From positions 1 through 64,000 of the forward strand of contig CANTFG010000005.1 of assembly GCA_947652605.1 (NCBI GenBank): a stretch of DNA of 64,000 bases. Direction: 5' to 3'. The translations under genes were made by a program, and so were the position numbers. Position 1 is the first letter of the stretch. Every line of letters starts with the position of its first letter. The DNA is from Elmis aenea. Lineage: Eukaryota; Arthropoda; Insecta; Coleoptera; Elmidae. Under the pieces are notes generated by a model. It worked only from the letters and a program-made list of their open reading frames with translations, made no database searches and was not told the DNA's origin. Shown here one piece after another: positions 1 through 12,002 of the stretch.

Positions 1-532
1 CGCTGCGTGTGTATTAATCTTTATTTCAGAATCAATTTATTTCAGAAATACGTCACCGTTGCTGCCAACATAGCATAACCCTCTTAATTAAATGTCAAAC
101 TTGTAATCCTACTGGACTGTAGGATGATATATCTCCGGGTTCATTCTGCGGCACAGTGGGAAATCAAAACATGTGTTTTTGAAAATAATCAGCGCTGTGA
201 TTTTAAGTGGTATATTAAAAAATATATTTACCAATTAATTTTAAGGGTCTAATGTTTAAATAAGGTGTCGTTTTAGGTAAATAAATACTTATTTGAAACT
301 GTATTCCTAACTAATCAGATTTCGTTATATTTATTCTTCTTCAGTATAAAACATTTTCTGATCATTTTGATTTATTTTCACGAAAAACAACTGTTGATTA
401 TATGGCATTGTTTTGTTAATCAACAGAAATAAGCTACAATTAATATTTATTTGTTATAAAACAGAATAATACATAAAAATTGATTTTAGAAACATTAATT
501 TTGTTCATAAAACAATATATTTTGTGCCATAA
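1..532. other. AT-rich flank without recognisable gene
   Basis: No open frame of useful length, tRNA, tandem repeat or transposon end is visible on either strand. The stretch is AT-rich with short homopolymer runs and looks like ordinary non-coding eukaryotic DNA. It stops at an in-frame TAA at 530-532, just before the open frame of the reverse-transcriptase relic. It could include the decayed 5' part of the same retroelement, but I see no endonuclease motif to support that. Confidence 0.6.
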
Positions 533-874
533 GGAGAGTTATTAGGGGCAAGTAATGTAAAGGAAATACATCAGAACTATGATAGCCACAGTGATAATGA
601 AACACAGCCCACTGAATCAGAAAATGTAGAAGTGGAAGACATTAAAAAGTCAGAAATAATAAAAAGGCTGAAAAAAATTAAAGTAGGAAAGGCTTCAGGA
701 TATGATGACAACAGACCTAAAATGATCAAATACATGGGAGATGACGGAACTGAACTGCGATACATAATTATCCAAAAAGTGTTGAAAAAGAACATAATCC
801 CAAACGATTGGGGGAACAACTTTTGCGCAAAAAAACTTTTTTGTTACTCCCGTAATAACAAAGATAATAAATAA
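533..874 (+). pseudogene. Non-LTR (LINE-type) reverse transcriptase fragment, truncated at both ends
   Basis: An open frame of 113 codons runs from just after a TAA at 530-532 to the TAA at 872-874. It has no convincing ATG start; reading from the GTG at 632 gives only the last 80 residues. The first ~35 residues are acidic and polar, like the linker between endonuclease and RT domains in LINE proteins. Then comes an I-x-x-L-K-K-I-K-x-GKASGYDDNRPKMIK-YMG segment, matching the usual LINE pattern of a helix followed by GKAPGxDxIxxEMLK. An IIPNDW motif follows at the usual spacing of ~30 residues (known family pattern). After that the frame departs from expectation: the IxPIxKKGD and NYRGI region is not recognisable, and neither are the YxDD catalytic motif or the endonuclease. 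The Gly/Pro positions are also altered (GYDDNR for GPDGIP). I infer a dead fragment of an RTE-like or related element; the exact clade is uncertain. The minus-strand frame over 577-819 is its shadow. Confidence 0.75.
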
Positions 875-1404
875 TTTGTCTTAAAATTTGCTTAATTTTT
901 AACCCGGCGCATCCACCAGAGTTTTTCTTTTAAAAACAAAAACCCGACACAGAGGGCCTGTGCATACAAAAATTACCCCATAGTGAAAGGGTAAGGAAAA
1001 AGGGGTCCCCTTTATTTTAAAATGTGACTATTGGGATGATCACTTTATTAGAGCGCCCAAAAGCATTGCTTTTTATTAAAACAATCCTCAGTTAAAAGCT
1101 CTTTAGTTTGTGTGTAACACGTGCAGTGGAAGGGAACTTGAACAGTTATACAAAATTTAAAGAACTTGACTATTCCTAAAAATAAGAAATTATATTTGCA
1201 AAACAAGAAAACATGTGTAGAGTCTGAACTTTACAACAATAAAATACAATAAGAATATAAAGAAATTAATCGATAAGTTGTAAGATCAGATAAAGATGAT
1301 GAACATAAAATATAACTTTTTGTTCAGTACACGAATTATGAATCCAACAAATCAAAGTACAAAACCAATACCTCCCCATAATATTCTGAGGTCTGTTTAA
1401 ATAT
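875..1404. other. Intergenic AT-rich DNA, no recognisable gene
   Basis: This stretch lies between the retroelement relic and the 146-bp repeats. I see no long frame, RNA gene, terminal inverted repeat or target-site duplication. A slightly GC-richer patch around 900-1010 includes short C and G runs and could be more decayed retroelement sequence, but nothing in it can be matched to a protein motif. Confidence 0.55.
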
Positions 1405-1860
1405 TAAATAAGCACTAAATACTCTAGCAAATTAAATACGATCAGACAAAGTTGCAGAGTGAGCGTTAAGTTGGCACCAAAATACGATTTTTGAAATATC
1501 TCCTAAACCAAAGTAGTTATCAAGTTAATTCTTGAAGCACAAAAAAGCAATAAATAAGCACTAAATTCTCTAGCAAATTGAATACAATCAGACAAAGTCG
1601 CGAAGCCAGCGTGAAGTTGGCACCAAAATACGATTTTTGAAATATCTCCTAAACCAAAGTAGTTATCAAGTTAATTCTTGAAGCACAAAAAAGCACTAAA
1701 TAAGCACTAAATCTTATAGCAAATGGAATACAATCAGACAAAGTCGCGGAGCCAGCGTGAAGTTGGCGTCCAAAAACAATTTTTGAAATATCTGGTAAAC
1801 TATTGCAGTTATAAAGTTTATTCTTAAAGCACAAAAAAGCAATAAATAAGCACTAAATCT
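1405..1860. repeat. 146-bp tandem repeat, three copies plus an 18-bp start
   Basis: The phrase TAAATAAGCACTAAAT recurs at 1405, 1551, 1697 and 1843, spaced exactly 146 bp each time. Copies 1 and 2 (1405-1550 and 1551-1696) are very similar. They share the blocks GAAATATCTCCTAAACC and GTTATCAAGTTAATTCTTG. Copy 3 (1697-1842) is more diverged in its second half. The fourth copy stops after 18 bp at the inverted repeat. The units are in the same orientation. A 61-codon minus-strand frame at 1649-1834 simply reads through copies 2 and 3 and has no protein-like features, so I do not call it a gene. This short block sits directly against the large satellite A array and may be the stub of an older array. 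It does not resemble the 171-bp monomer. Confidence 0.9.
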
Positions 1861-1887
1861 TGGAATATATTTTAGATTTAGTGCTTA
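1847..1887. repeat. Perfect 14-bp inverted repeat at the end of the 146-bp array
   Basis: TAAGCACTAAATCT at 1847-1860 is exactly complemented by AGATTTAGTGCTTA at 1874-1887, with a 13-bp spacer at 1861-1873. The left arm belongs to the start of the fourth 146-bp unit and the right arm is the same segment inverted. The structure could form a hairpin, but the simplest reading is a rearrangement breakpoint where the repeat turns back on itself. Confidence 0.85.
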
Positions 1888-1913
1888 ATATCGTGGAGCC
1901 AACTTCACGGAGC
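1874..1913 (-). repeat. Inverted, internally deleted scrap of the 146-bp repeat at the satellite A boundary
   Basis: Beyond the inverted-repeat arm at 1874-1887, GCCAACTTCACG at 1898-1909 is the reverse complement of CGTGAAGTTGGC, found in the 146-bp units at 1610-1621 and 1756-1767. In the direct units these two blocks are 79 bp apart; here the gap is 10 bp, so about 69 bp is missing. Satellite A starts cleanly at 1914, immediately after GGAGC. Confidence 0.7.
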
Positions 1914-3110
1914 TTCCTTGAGCGACTATTTCGAAACAATTTTAATTATTGATTTGTATATCACAGGAACAGTTTATCCATCGCCTCTTTACATGAATAC
2001 AATTGTTTTGCATATGTCTTTCAATGAGCTGGTTTTAATTTTTAATAATTTCCTAAAAATACCGTGCTTTAGTTAATACATATGTTCCTTGAGCGACTAT
2101 TTCGAAACAATTTTAATTATTGATTTGTATATCACAGGAACAGTTTATCCATCGCCTCTTTACATGAATACAATTGTTTTGCATATGTCTTTCAATGAGC
2201 TGGTATTAATTTTTAATAATTTCCTAAAAATACCGTGCTTTAGTTAGTACATATGTTCCTTGAGCGACTATTTCTGAACAATTTTAATTATTGATTTGTA
2301 TATTACAGGAACAGTTTATCCATCGCCTCTTTACATGAATACAATTGTTTTGCATATGTCTTTCAATGAGCTGGTATTAATTTTTAATAATTTCCTAAAA
2401 ATACCGTGCTTTAGTTAATACATATGTTCCTTGAGCGACTATTTCGAAACAATTTTAATTATTGATTTGTATATGACAGGAACAGTTTATCCATCGCCTC
2501 TTTACATGAATACAATGGTTTTGCATATGTCTTTCAATGAGCTGGTTTTAATTTTTAATAATTTCCTAAAAATACCGTGCTTTAGTTAATACATATGTTC
2601 CTTGAGCCACTATTTCGAAACAATTTTAATTATTGATTTGTATATCACAGGAACAGTTTATCCATCGCCTCTTTACATGAATACAATTGTTTTGCATATG
2701 TCTTTCAATGAGCTGGTTTTAATTTTTAATAATTTCCTAAAAATACCGTGCTTTAGTTAATACATATGTTCCTTGAGCGACTATTTCGAAACAATTTTAA
2801 TTATTGATTTGTATATCACAGGAACAGTTTATCCATCGCCTCTTTACATGAATACAATTGTTTTGCATATGTCTTTCAATGAGCTGGTATTAATTTTTAA
2901 TAATTTCCTAAAAATACCGTGCTTTAGTTAGTACATATGTTCCTTGAGCGACTATTTCTGAACAATTTTAATTATTGATTTGTATATCACAGGAACAGTT
3001 TATCCATCGCCTCTTTACATGAATACAATTGTTTTGCATATGTCTTTCAATGAGCTGGTTTTAATTTTTAATAATTTCCTAAAAATACCGTGCTTTAGTT
3101 AATACATATG
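1914..3110. repeat. Satellite A left-edge block: seven monomers containing a 684-bp duplication
   Basis: Seven monomers start at 1914, 2085, 2256, 2427, 2598, 2769 and 2940. The second and sixth share two rare variants, GTATTA and AGTTAGTAC (2242-2250 and 2926-2934, exactly 684 bp apart), and the third and seventh are both TTCTGAAC types. This implies a four-monomer duplication at the array edge. The block lacks the full 14-monomer order that starts at 3111. The edge monomers are not noticeably degenerate, which is unusual if this is an old array border. Confidence 0.85.
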
Positions 3111-5504
3111 TTCCTTGAGCGACTATTTCTAAACAATTTTAATTATTGATTTGTATATCACAGGAACAGTTTATCCATCGCTTCTTTACATGAATACAAT
3201 TGTTTTGCGTATGTCTTTCAATGAGCTGGTTTTAATTTTTAATAATTTCCTAAAAATACCGTGCTTTAGTTAATACATATGTTCCTTGAGCGACTATTTC
3301 TAAAAAAATTTAATTATTGATTTGTATATCACAGGAACAGTTTATCCATCGCCTCTTTACATGAATAAAATTGTTTTGCATATGTCTTTCAATGAGCTGG
3401 TTTTAATTTTTAATAATTTCCTAAAAATACCGTGCTTTAGTTAATACATATGTTCCTTGAGCGACTATTTCGAAACAATTTTAATTATTAATTTGTATAT
3501 GACAGGAACAGTTTATCCATCGCCTCTTTACATGAATACAATTGTTTTGCATATGTCTTTCAATGAGCTGGTTTTAATTTTTACTAATTTCCTAAAAATA
3601 CCGTGCTTTAGTTAATACATATGTTCCTTGAGCGACTATTTCTAAAAAATTTTAATTATTGATTTGTATATCACAGGAACAGTTTATCCATCGCCTCTTT
3701 ACATGAATACAATTGTTTTGCATATGTCTTTCAATGAGCTGGTTTTAATTTTTAATAATTTCCTAAAAATACCGTGCTTTAGTTAATACATATGTTCCTT
3801 GAGCGACTATTTCGAAACAATTTTAATTATTGATTTGTATATCACAGGAACAGTTTATCCATCGCCTCTTTACATGAATACAATTGTTTTGCATATGTCT
3901 TTCAATAAGCTGGCTTTAATTTTTAATAATTTCCTAAAAATACCGTGCTTTAGTTAATACATATGTTCCTTGAGCGACTGTTTCTGAACAATTTTAATTA
4001 TTGATTTGTATATCACAGGAACAGTTTATCCATCGCCTCTTTACATGAATACAATTGTTTTGCATATGTCTTTCAATGAGCTGGTTTTAATTTTTAATAA
4101 TTTCCTAAAAATACCGTGCTTTAGTTAATACATATGTTCCTTGAGCGACTATTTCTAAACAATTTTAATTATGGATTTGTATATCACAGGAACAGTTTAT
4201 CCATCGCCTCTTTACATGAATAAAATTGTTTTGCATATGTCTTTCAATGAGCTGGTTTTAATTTTTAATAATTTCCTAAAAATACCGTGCTTTAGTTAAT
4301 ACATATGTTCCTTGAGCGACTATTTCGAAACAATTTTAATTATTGATTTGTATATCACAGGAACAGTTTATCCATCGCCTCTTTACATGAATACAATTGT
4401 TTTGCATATGTCTTTCAATGAGCTGGTTTTAATTTTTAGTAATTTCCTAAAAATACCGTGCTTTAGTTAATACATATGTTCCTTGAGCGACTATTTCGAA
4501 ACAATTTTAATTATTGATTTGTATGTCACAGAAACAGTTTATCCATCGCCTCTTTACAGGAATACAATTGTTTTGCATATGTCTTTCAATGAGCTGGTTT
4601 TAATTTTTAATGATTTCCTAAAAATACCGTGCTTTAGTTAATACATATGTTCCTTGAGCGACTATTTCTGAACAATTTTAATTATTGATTTGTATATCAC
4701 AGAAACAGTTTAACCATCGCCTCTTTACAGGAATACAATTGTTTTGCATATGTCTTTCAATGAGCTGGTTTTAATTTTTAAAAATTTCCTAAAAATACCG
4801 TGCTTTAGTTAATACATATGTTTCTTGTGCGACTATTTCGAAACAATTTCAATTATTGATTTGTATATGACAGGAACAGTTTATCCATCGCCTTTTTACA
4901 TGAATAAAATTGTTTTGCATATGTCTTTCAATGAGCTGGTTTTAATTTTTAATAATTTCCTAAAAATACCGTGCTTTAGTTAATACATATGTTCCTTGTG
5001 CGACTATTTTGAAACAATTTCAATTATTGATTTGTATATGACAGGAACAGTTTATCCATCGCTTCTTTACATGAATACAATTGTTTTGCATATGTCTTTC
5101 AATGAGCTGGTTTTATTTTTTAATAATTTCCTAAAAATACCGTGCTTTAGTTAATACATATGTTCCTTGAGCGACTATTTCTAAACAATTTTAATTATTG
5201 ATTTGTATATCACAGAAACAGTTTATCCATCGCCTCTTTACATGAATACAATTGTTTTGCATATGTCTTTCAATGAGCTGGTTTTAATTTTTAATAATTT
5301 CCTAAAAATACCGTGCTTTAGTTAATACATATGTTCCTTGAGCGACTATATCTAAAAAAATTTAATTATTGATTTGTATATGACAGGAACAGTTTATCCA
5401 TCGCTTCTTTACATGTATACAATTGTTTTGCATATGTCTTTCAATGAGCTGGTTTTATTTTTTAATAATTTCCTAAAAATACCGTGCTTTAGTTAATACA
5501 TATG
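3111..5504. repeat. Satellite A 14-monomer HOR, reference copy (2,394 bp)
   Basis: The unit starts at the monomer carrying GCTTCT plus GCGTATG (GCGT at 3207) and contains 14 monomers in a fixed order of variants. In order they are: GCGT; TTCTAAAAAAA; ATTAAT+ATGAC+ACTAAT; TTCTAAAAAAT; AATAAGCTGGC; GACTG+TTCTGAAC; ATGGAT+ATAAAA; a TTCGAAAC consensus-like monomer; GTCAC+AGAAAC+ACAGG; TTCTGAAC+AAAAATTT; TTTCTTGTGC+CCTTTTT; TTTTGAAAC+CTTCT; TTCTAAAC+AGAAAC; and TTCTAAAAAAA+ATGAC+CTTCT. The same order resumes at 5505. Confidence 0.9.
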
Positions 5505-7898
5505 TTCCTTGAGCGACTATTTCTAAACAATTTTAATTATTGATTTGTATATCACAGGAACAGTTTATCCATCGCTTCTTTACATGAATACAATTGTTTT
5601 GCGTATGTCTTTCAATGAGCTGGTTTTAATTTTTAATAATTTCCTAAAAATACCGTGCTTTAGTTAATACATATGTTCCTTGAGCGACTATTTCTAAAAA
5701 AATTTAATTATTGATTTGTATATCACAGGAACAGTTTATCCATCGCCTCTTTACATAAATACAATTGTTTTGCATATGTCTTTCAATGAGCTGGTTTTAA
5801 TTTTTACTAATTTCCTAAAAATACCGTGCTTTAGTTAATACATATGTTCCTTGAGCGACTATTTCGAAACAATTTTAATTATTAATTTGTATATGACAGG
5901 AACAGTTTATCCATCGCCTCTTTACATGAATACAATTGTTTTGCATATGTCTTTCAATGAGCTGGTTTTAATTTTTACTAATTTCCTAAAAATACCGTGC
6001 TTTAGTTAATACATATGTTCCTTGAGCGACTATTTCTAAAAAATTTTAATTATTGATTTGTATATCACAGGAACAGTTTATCCATCGCCTCTTTACATGA
6101 ATACAATTGTTTTGCATATGTCTTTCAATGAGCTGGTTTTAATTTTTAATAATTTCCTAAAAATACCGTGCTTTAGTTAATACATATGTTCCTTGAGCGA
6201 CTATTTCGAAACAATTTTAATTATTGATTTGTATATCACAGGAACAGTTTATCCATCGCCTCTTTACATGAATACAATTGTTTTGCATATGTCTTTCAAT
6301 GAGCTGGCTTTAATTTTTAATAATTTCCTAAAAATACCGTGCTTTAGTTAATACATATGTTCCTTGAGCGACTGTTTCTGAACAATTTTAATTATTGATT
6401 TGTATATCACAGGAACAGTTTATCCATCGCCTCTTTACATGAATACAATTGTTTTGCATATGTCTTTCAATGAGCTGGTTTTAATTTTTAATAATTTCCT
6501 AAAAATACCGTGCTTTAGTTAATACATATGTTCCTTGAGCGACTATTTCTAAACAATTTTAATTATGGATTTGTATATCACAGGAACAGTTTATCCATCG
6601 CCTCTTTACATGAATAAAATTGTTTTGCATATGTCTTTCAATGAGCTGGTTTTAATTTTTAATAATTTCCTAAAAATACCGTGCTTTAGTTAATACATAT
6701 GTTCCTTGAGCGACTATTTCGAAACAATTTTAATTATTGATTTGTATATCACAGGAACAGTTTATCCATCGCCTCTTTACATGAATACAATTGTTTTGCA
6801 TATGTCTTTCAATGAGCTGGTTTTAATTTTTAATAATTTCCTAAAAATACCGTGCTTTAGTTAATACATATGTTCCTTGAGCGACTATTTCGAAACAATT
6901 TTAATTATTGATTTGTATGTCACAGAAACAGTTTATCCATCGCCTCTTTACAGGAATACAATTGTTTTGCATATGTCTTTCAATGAGCTGGTTTTAATTT
7001 TTAATAATTTCCTAAAAATACCGTGCTTTAGTTAATACATATGTTCCTTGAGCGACTATTTGTGAACAATTTTAATTATTGATTTGTATATCACAGAAAC
7101 AGTTTATCCATCGCCTCTTTACAGGAATACAATTGTTTTGCATATGTCTTTCAATGAGCTGGTTTTAATTTTTAAAAATTTCATAAAAATACCGTGCTTT
7201 AGTTAATACATATGTTTCTTGTGCGACTATTTCGAAACAATTTCAATTATTGATTTGTATATGACAGGAACAGTTTATCCATCGCCTTTTTACATGAATA
7301 AAATTGTTTTGCATATGTCTTTCAATGAGCTGGTTTTAATTTTTAATAATTTCCTAAAAATACCGTGCTTTAGTTAATACATATGTTCCTTGTGCGACTA
7401 TTTTGAAACAATTTCAATTATTGATTTGTATATGACAGGAACAGTTTATCCATCGCTTCTTTACATGAATACAATTGTTTTGCATATGTCTTTCAATGAG
7501 CTGGTTTTATTTTTTAATAATTTCCTAAAAATACCGTGCTTTAGTTAATACATATGTTCCTTGAGCGACTATTTCTAAACAATTTTAATTATTGATTTGT
7601 ATATCACAGAAACAGTTTATCCATCGCCTCTTTACATGAATACAATTGTTTTGCATATGTCTTTCAATGAGCTGGTTTTAATTTTTAATAATTTCCTAAA
7701 AATACCGTGCTTTAGTTAATACATATGTTCCTTGAGCGACTATTTCTAAAAAAATTTAATTATTGATTTGTATATGACAGGAACAGTTTATCCATCGCTT
7801 CTTTACATGAATACAATTGTTTTGCATATGTCTTTCAATGAGCTGGTTTTATTTTTTAATAATTTCCTAAAAATACCGTGCTTTAGTTAATACATATG
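5505..7898. repeat. Satellite A 14-monomer HOR, second copy (2,394 bp)
   Basis: GCGT is at 5601, exactly 2,394 bp (14 x 171) after the reference copy, and all 14 monomers follow in the same order. It differs from the reference only at scattered single bases, such as ATCCATCG where the reference monomer at 4650 reads AACCATCG, and TTTGTGAAC for TTTCTGAAC near 7060. No indels are seen. Confidence 0.9.
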
Positions 7899-10121
7899 TT
7901 CCTTGAGCGACTATTTCTAAACAATTTTAATTATTGATTTGTATATCACAGGAACAGTTTATCCATCGCTTCTTTACATGAATACAATTGTTTTGCGTAT
8001 GTCTTTCAATGAGCTGGTTTTAATTTTTAATAATTTCCTAAAAATACCGTGCTTTAGTTAATACATATGTTCCTTGAGCGACTATTTCTAAAAAAATTTA
8101 ATTATTGATTTGTATATCACAGGAACAGTTTATCCATCGCCTCTTTACATAAATACAATTGTTTTGCATATGTCTTTCAATGAGCTGGTTTTAATTTTTA
8201 CTAATTTCCTAAAAATACCGTGCTTTAGTTAATACATATGTTCCTTGAGCGACTATTTCGAAACAATTTTAATTATTAATTTGTATATGACAGGAACAGT
8301 TTATCCATCGCCTCTTTACATGAATACAATTGTTTTGCATATGTCTTTCAATGAGCTGGTTTTAATTTTTACTAATTTCCTAAAAATACCGTGCTTTAGT
8401 TAATACATATGTTCCTTGAGCGACTATTTCTAAAAAATTTTAATTATTGATTTGTATATCACAGGAACAGTTTATCCATCGCCTCTTTACATGAATACAA
8501 TTGTTTTGCATATGTCTTTCAATGAGCTGGTTTTAATTTTTAATAATTTCCTAAAAATACCGTGCTTTAGTTAATACATATGTTCCTTGAGCGACTATTT
8601 CGAAACAATTTTAATTATTGATTTGTATATCACAGGAACAGTTTATCCATCGCCTCTTTACATGAATACAATTGTTTTGCATATGTCTTTCAATAAGCTG
8701 GCTTTAATTTTTAATAATTTCCTAAAAATACCGTGCTTTAGTTAATACATATGTTCCTTGAGCGACTGTTTCTGAACAATTTTAATTATTGATTTGTATA
8801 TCACAGGAACAGTTTATCCATCGCCTCTTTACATGAATACAATTGTTTTGCATATGTCTTTCAATGAGCTGGTTTTAATTTTTAATAATTTCCTAAAAAT
8901 ACCGTGCTTTAGTTAATACATATGTTCCTTGAGCGACTATTTCGAAACAATTTTAATTATTAATTTGTATATGACAGGAACAGTTTATCTATCGCCTCTT
9001 TACATGAATACAATTGTTTTGCATATGTCTTTCAATGAGCTGGTTTTAATTTTTACTAATTTCCTAAAAATACCGTGCTTTAGTTAATAAATATGTTCCT
9101 TGAGCGACTATTTCTAAAAAATTTTAATTATTGATTTGTATATCACAGGAACAGTTTATCCATCGCCTCTTTACATGAATACAATTGTTTTGCATATGTC
9201 TTTCAATGAGCTGGTTTTAATTTTTAATAATTTCCTAAAAATACCGTGCTTTAGTTAATACATATGTTCCTTGAGCGACTATTTCGAAACAATTTTAATT
9301 ATTGATTTGTATATCACAGGAACAGTTTATCCATCGCCTCTTTACATGAATACAATTGTTTTGCATATGTCTTTCAATGAGCTGGCTTTAATTTTTAATA
9401 ATTTCCTAAAAATACCGTGCTTTAGTTAATACATATGTTCCTTGTGCGACTATTTTGAAACAATTTCAATTATTGATTTGTATATGACAGGAACAGTTTA
9501 TCCATCGCCTTTTTACATGAATAAAATTGTTTTGCATATGTCTTTCAATGAGCTGGTTTTAATTTTTAATAATTTCCTAAAAATACCGTGCTTTAGTTAA
9601 TACATATGTTCCTTGTGCGACTATTTTGAAACAATTTCAATTATTGATTTGTATATGACAGGAACAGTTTATCCATCGCTTCTTTACATGAATACAATTG
9701 TTTTGCATATGTCTTTCAATGAGCTGGTTTTATTTTTTAATAATTTCCTAAAAATACCGTGCTTTAGTTAATACATATGTTCCTTGAGCGACTATTTCTA
9801 AACAATTTTAATTATTGATTTGTATATCACAGAAACAGTTTATCCATCGCCTCTTTACATGAATACAATTGTTTTGCATATGTCTTTCAATGAGCTGGTT
9901 TTAATTTTTAATAATTTCCTAAAAATACCGTGCTTTAGTTAATACATATGTTCCTTGAGCGAATATTTCTAAAAAAATTTAATTATTGATTTGTATATGA
10001 CAGGAACAGTTTATCCATCGCTTCTTTACATGAATACAATTGTTTTGCATATGTCTTTCAATGAGCTGGTTTTATTTTTTAATAATTTCCTAAAAATACC
10101 GTGCTTTAGTTAATACATATG
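7899..10121. repeat. Satellite A HOR, 13-monomer variant (2,223 bp)
   Basis: It starts at the GCGT monomer (GCGT at 7995) and runs 13 monomers to the next one at 10122. The first part follows the 14-monomer order. After the GACTG monomer it jumps back to an ATTAAT+ATGAC monomer, here with the new variants ATCTATCG and TTAATAAATATG (9081-9094). It then passes straight from the GCTTTA monomer into the GTGC monomers. This is what unequal exchange between misaligned HOR copies would leave. Confidence 0.85.
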
Positions 10122-12002
10122 TTCCTTGAGCGACTATTTCTAAACAATTTTAATTATTGATTTGTATATCACAGGAACAGTTTATCCATCGCTTCTTTAC
10201 ATGAATACAATTGTTTTGCGTATGTCTTTCAATGAGCTGGTTTTAATTTTTAATAATTTCCTAAAAATACCGTGCTTTAGTTAATACATATGTTCCTTGA
10301 GCGACTATTTCTAAACAATTTTAAATATTGATTTGTATATCACAGGAACAGTTTATCCATCGCCTCTTTACATGAATACAATTGTTTTGCATATGTCTTT
10401 CAATGAGCTGGTTTTAATTTTTAATAATTTCCTAAAAATACCGTGCTTTAGTTAATACATATGTTCCTTGAGCGACTATTTCGAAACAATTTTAATTATT
10501 GATTTGTATATCACAGGAACAGTTTATCCATCGCCTCTTTACATGAATACAATTGTTTTGCATATGTCTTTCAATAAGCTGGCTTTAATTTTTAATAATT
10601 TCCTAAAAATACCGTGCTTTAGTTAATACATATGTTCCTTGAGCGACTGTTTCTGAACAATTTTAATTATTGATTTGTATATCACAGGAACAGTTTATCC
10701 ATCGCCTCTTTACATGAATACAATTGTTTTGCATATGTCTTTCAATGAGCTGGTTTTAATTTTTAATAATTTCCTAAAAATACCGTGCTTTAGTTAATAC
10801 ATATGTTCCTTGAGCGACTATTTCGAAACAATTTTAATTATTAATTTGTATATGACAGGAACAGTTTATCTATCGCCTCTTTACATGAATACAATTGTTT
10901 TGCATATGTCTTTCAATGAGCTGGTTTTAATTTTTACTAATTTCCTAAAAATACCGTGCTTTAGTTAATAAATATGTTCCTTGAGCGACTATTTCTAAAA
11001 AATTTTAATTATTGATTTGTATATCACAGGAACAGTTTATCCATCGCCTCTTTACATGAATACAATTGTTTTGCATATGTCTTTCAATGAGCTGGTTTTA
11101 ATTTTTAATAATTTCCTAAAAATACCGTGCTTTAGTTAATACATATGTTCCTTGAGCGACTATTTCGAAACAATTTTAATTATTGATTTGTATATCACAG
11201 GAACAGTTTATCCATCGCCTCTTTACATGAATACAATTGTTTTGCATATGTCTTTCAATGAGCTGGCTTTAATTTTTAATAATTTCCTAAAAATACCGTG
11301 CTTTAGTTAATACATATGTTCCTTGTGCGACTATTTTGAAACAATTTCAATTATTGATTTGTATATGACAGGAACAGTTTATCCATCGCCTTTTTACATG
11401 AATAAAATTGTTTTGCATATGTCTTTCAATGAGCTGGTTTTAATTTTTAATAATTTCCTAAAAATACCGTGCTTTAGTTAATACATATGTTCCTTGTGCG
11501 ACTATTTTGAAACAATTTCAATTATTGATTTGTATATGACAGGAACAGTTTATCCATCGCTTCTTTACATGAATACAATTGTTTTGCATATGTCTTTCAA
11601 TGAGCTGGTTTTATTTTTTAATAATTTCCTAAAAATACCGTGCTTTAGTTAATACATATGTTCCTTGAGCGACTATTTCTAAACAATTTTAATTATTGAT
11701 TTGTATATCACAGAAACAGTTTATCCATCGCCTCTTTACATGAATACAATTGTTTTGCATATGTCTTTCAATGAGCTGGTTTTAATTTTTAATAATTTCC
11801 TAAAAATACCGTGCTTTAGTTAATACATATGTTCCTTGAGCGAATATTTCTAAAAAAATTTAATTATTGATTTGTATATGACAGGAACAGTTTATCCATC
11901 GCTTCTTTACATGAATACAATTGTTTTGCATATGTCTTTCAATGAGCTGGTTTTATTTTTTAATAATTTCCTAAAAATACCGTGCTTTAGTTAATACATA
12001 TG
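10122..12002. repeat. Satellite A HOR, 11-monomer variant (1,881 bp)
   Basis: GCGT is at 10218 and the next GCGT at 12099, 11 x 171 bp apart. The rare TTAATAAATATG variant at 10962 is exactly 1,881 bp after the one at 9081, so the 11-monomer segment is a tandem duplication of the adjacent part of the previous unit. Its second monomer carries AAATATTGAT in place of AATTATTGAT. Confidence 0.85.

Noticed and set aside
577..819. 80-codon minus-strand frame opposite the reverse-transcriptase relic
   Set aside because: It is the antisense shadow of the plus-strand LINE fragment, which alone carries recognisable motifs.
1649..1834. 61-codon minus-strand frame
   Set aside because: It lies wholly within copies 2 and 3 of the 146-bp tandem repeat, with no motif and no start context.
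1847..1887. Transposon terminal inverted repeat or transcription terminator
   Set aside because: The arms are 13 bp apart and made of 146-bp repeat sequence. There is no element between them, no target-site duplication and no upstream gene.
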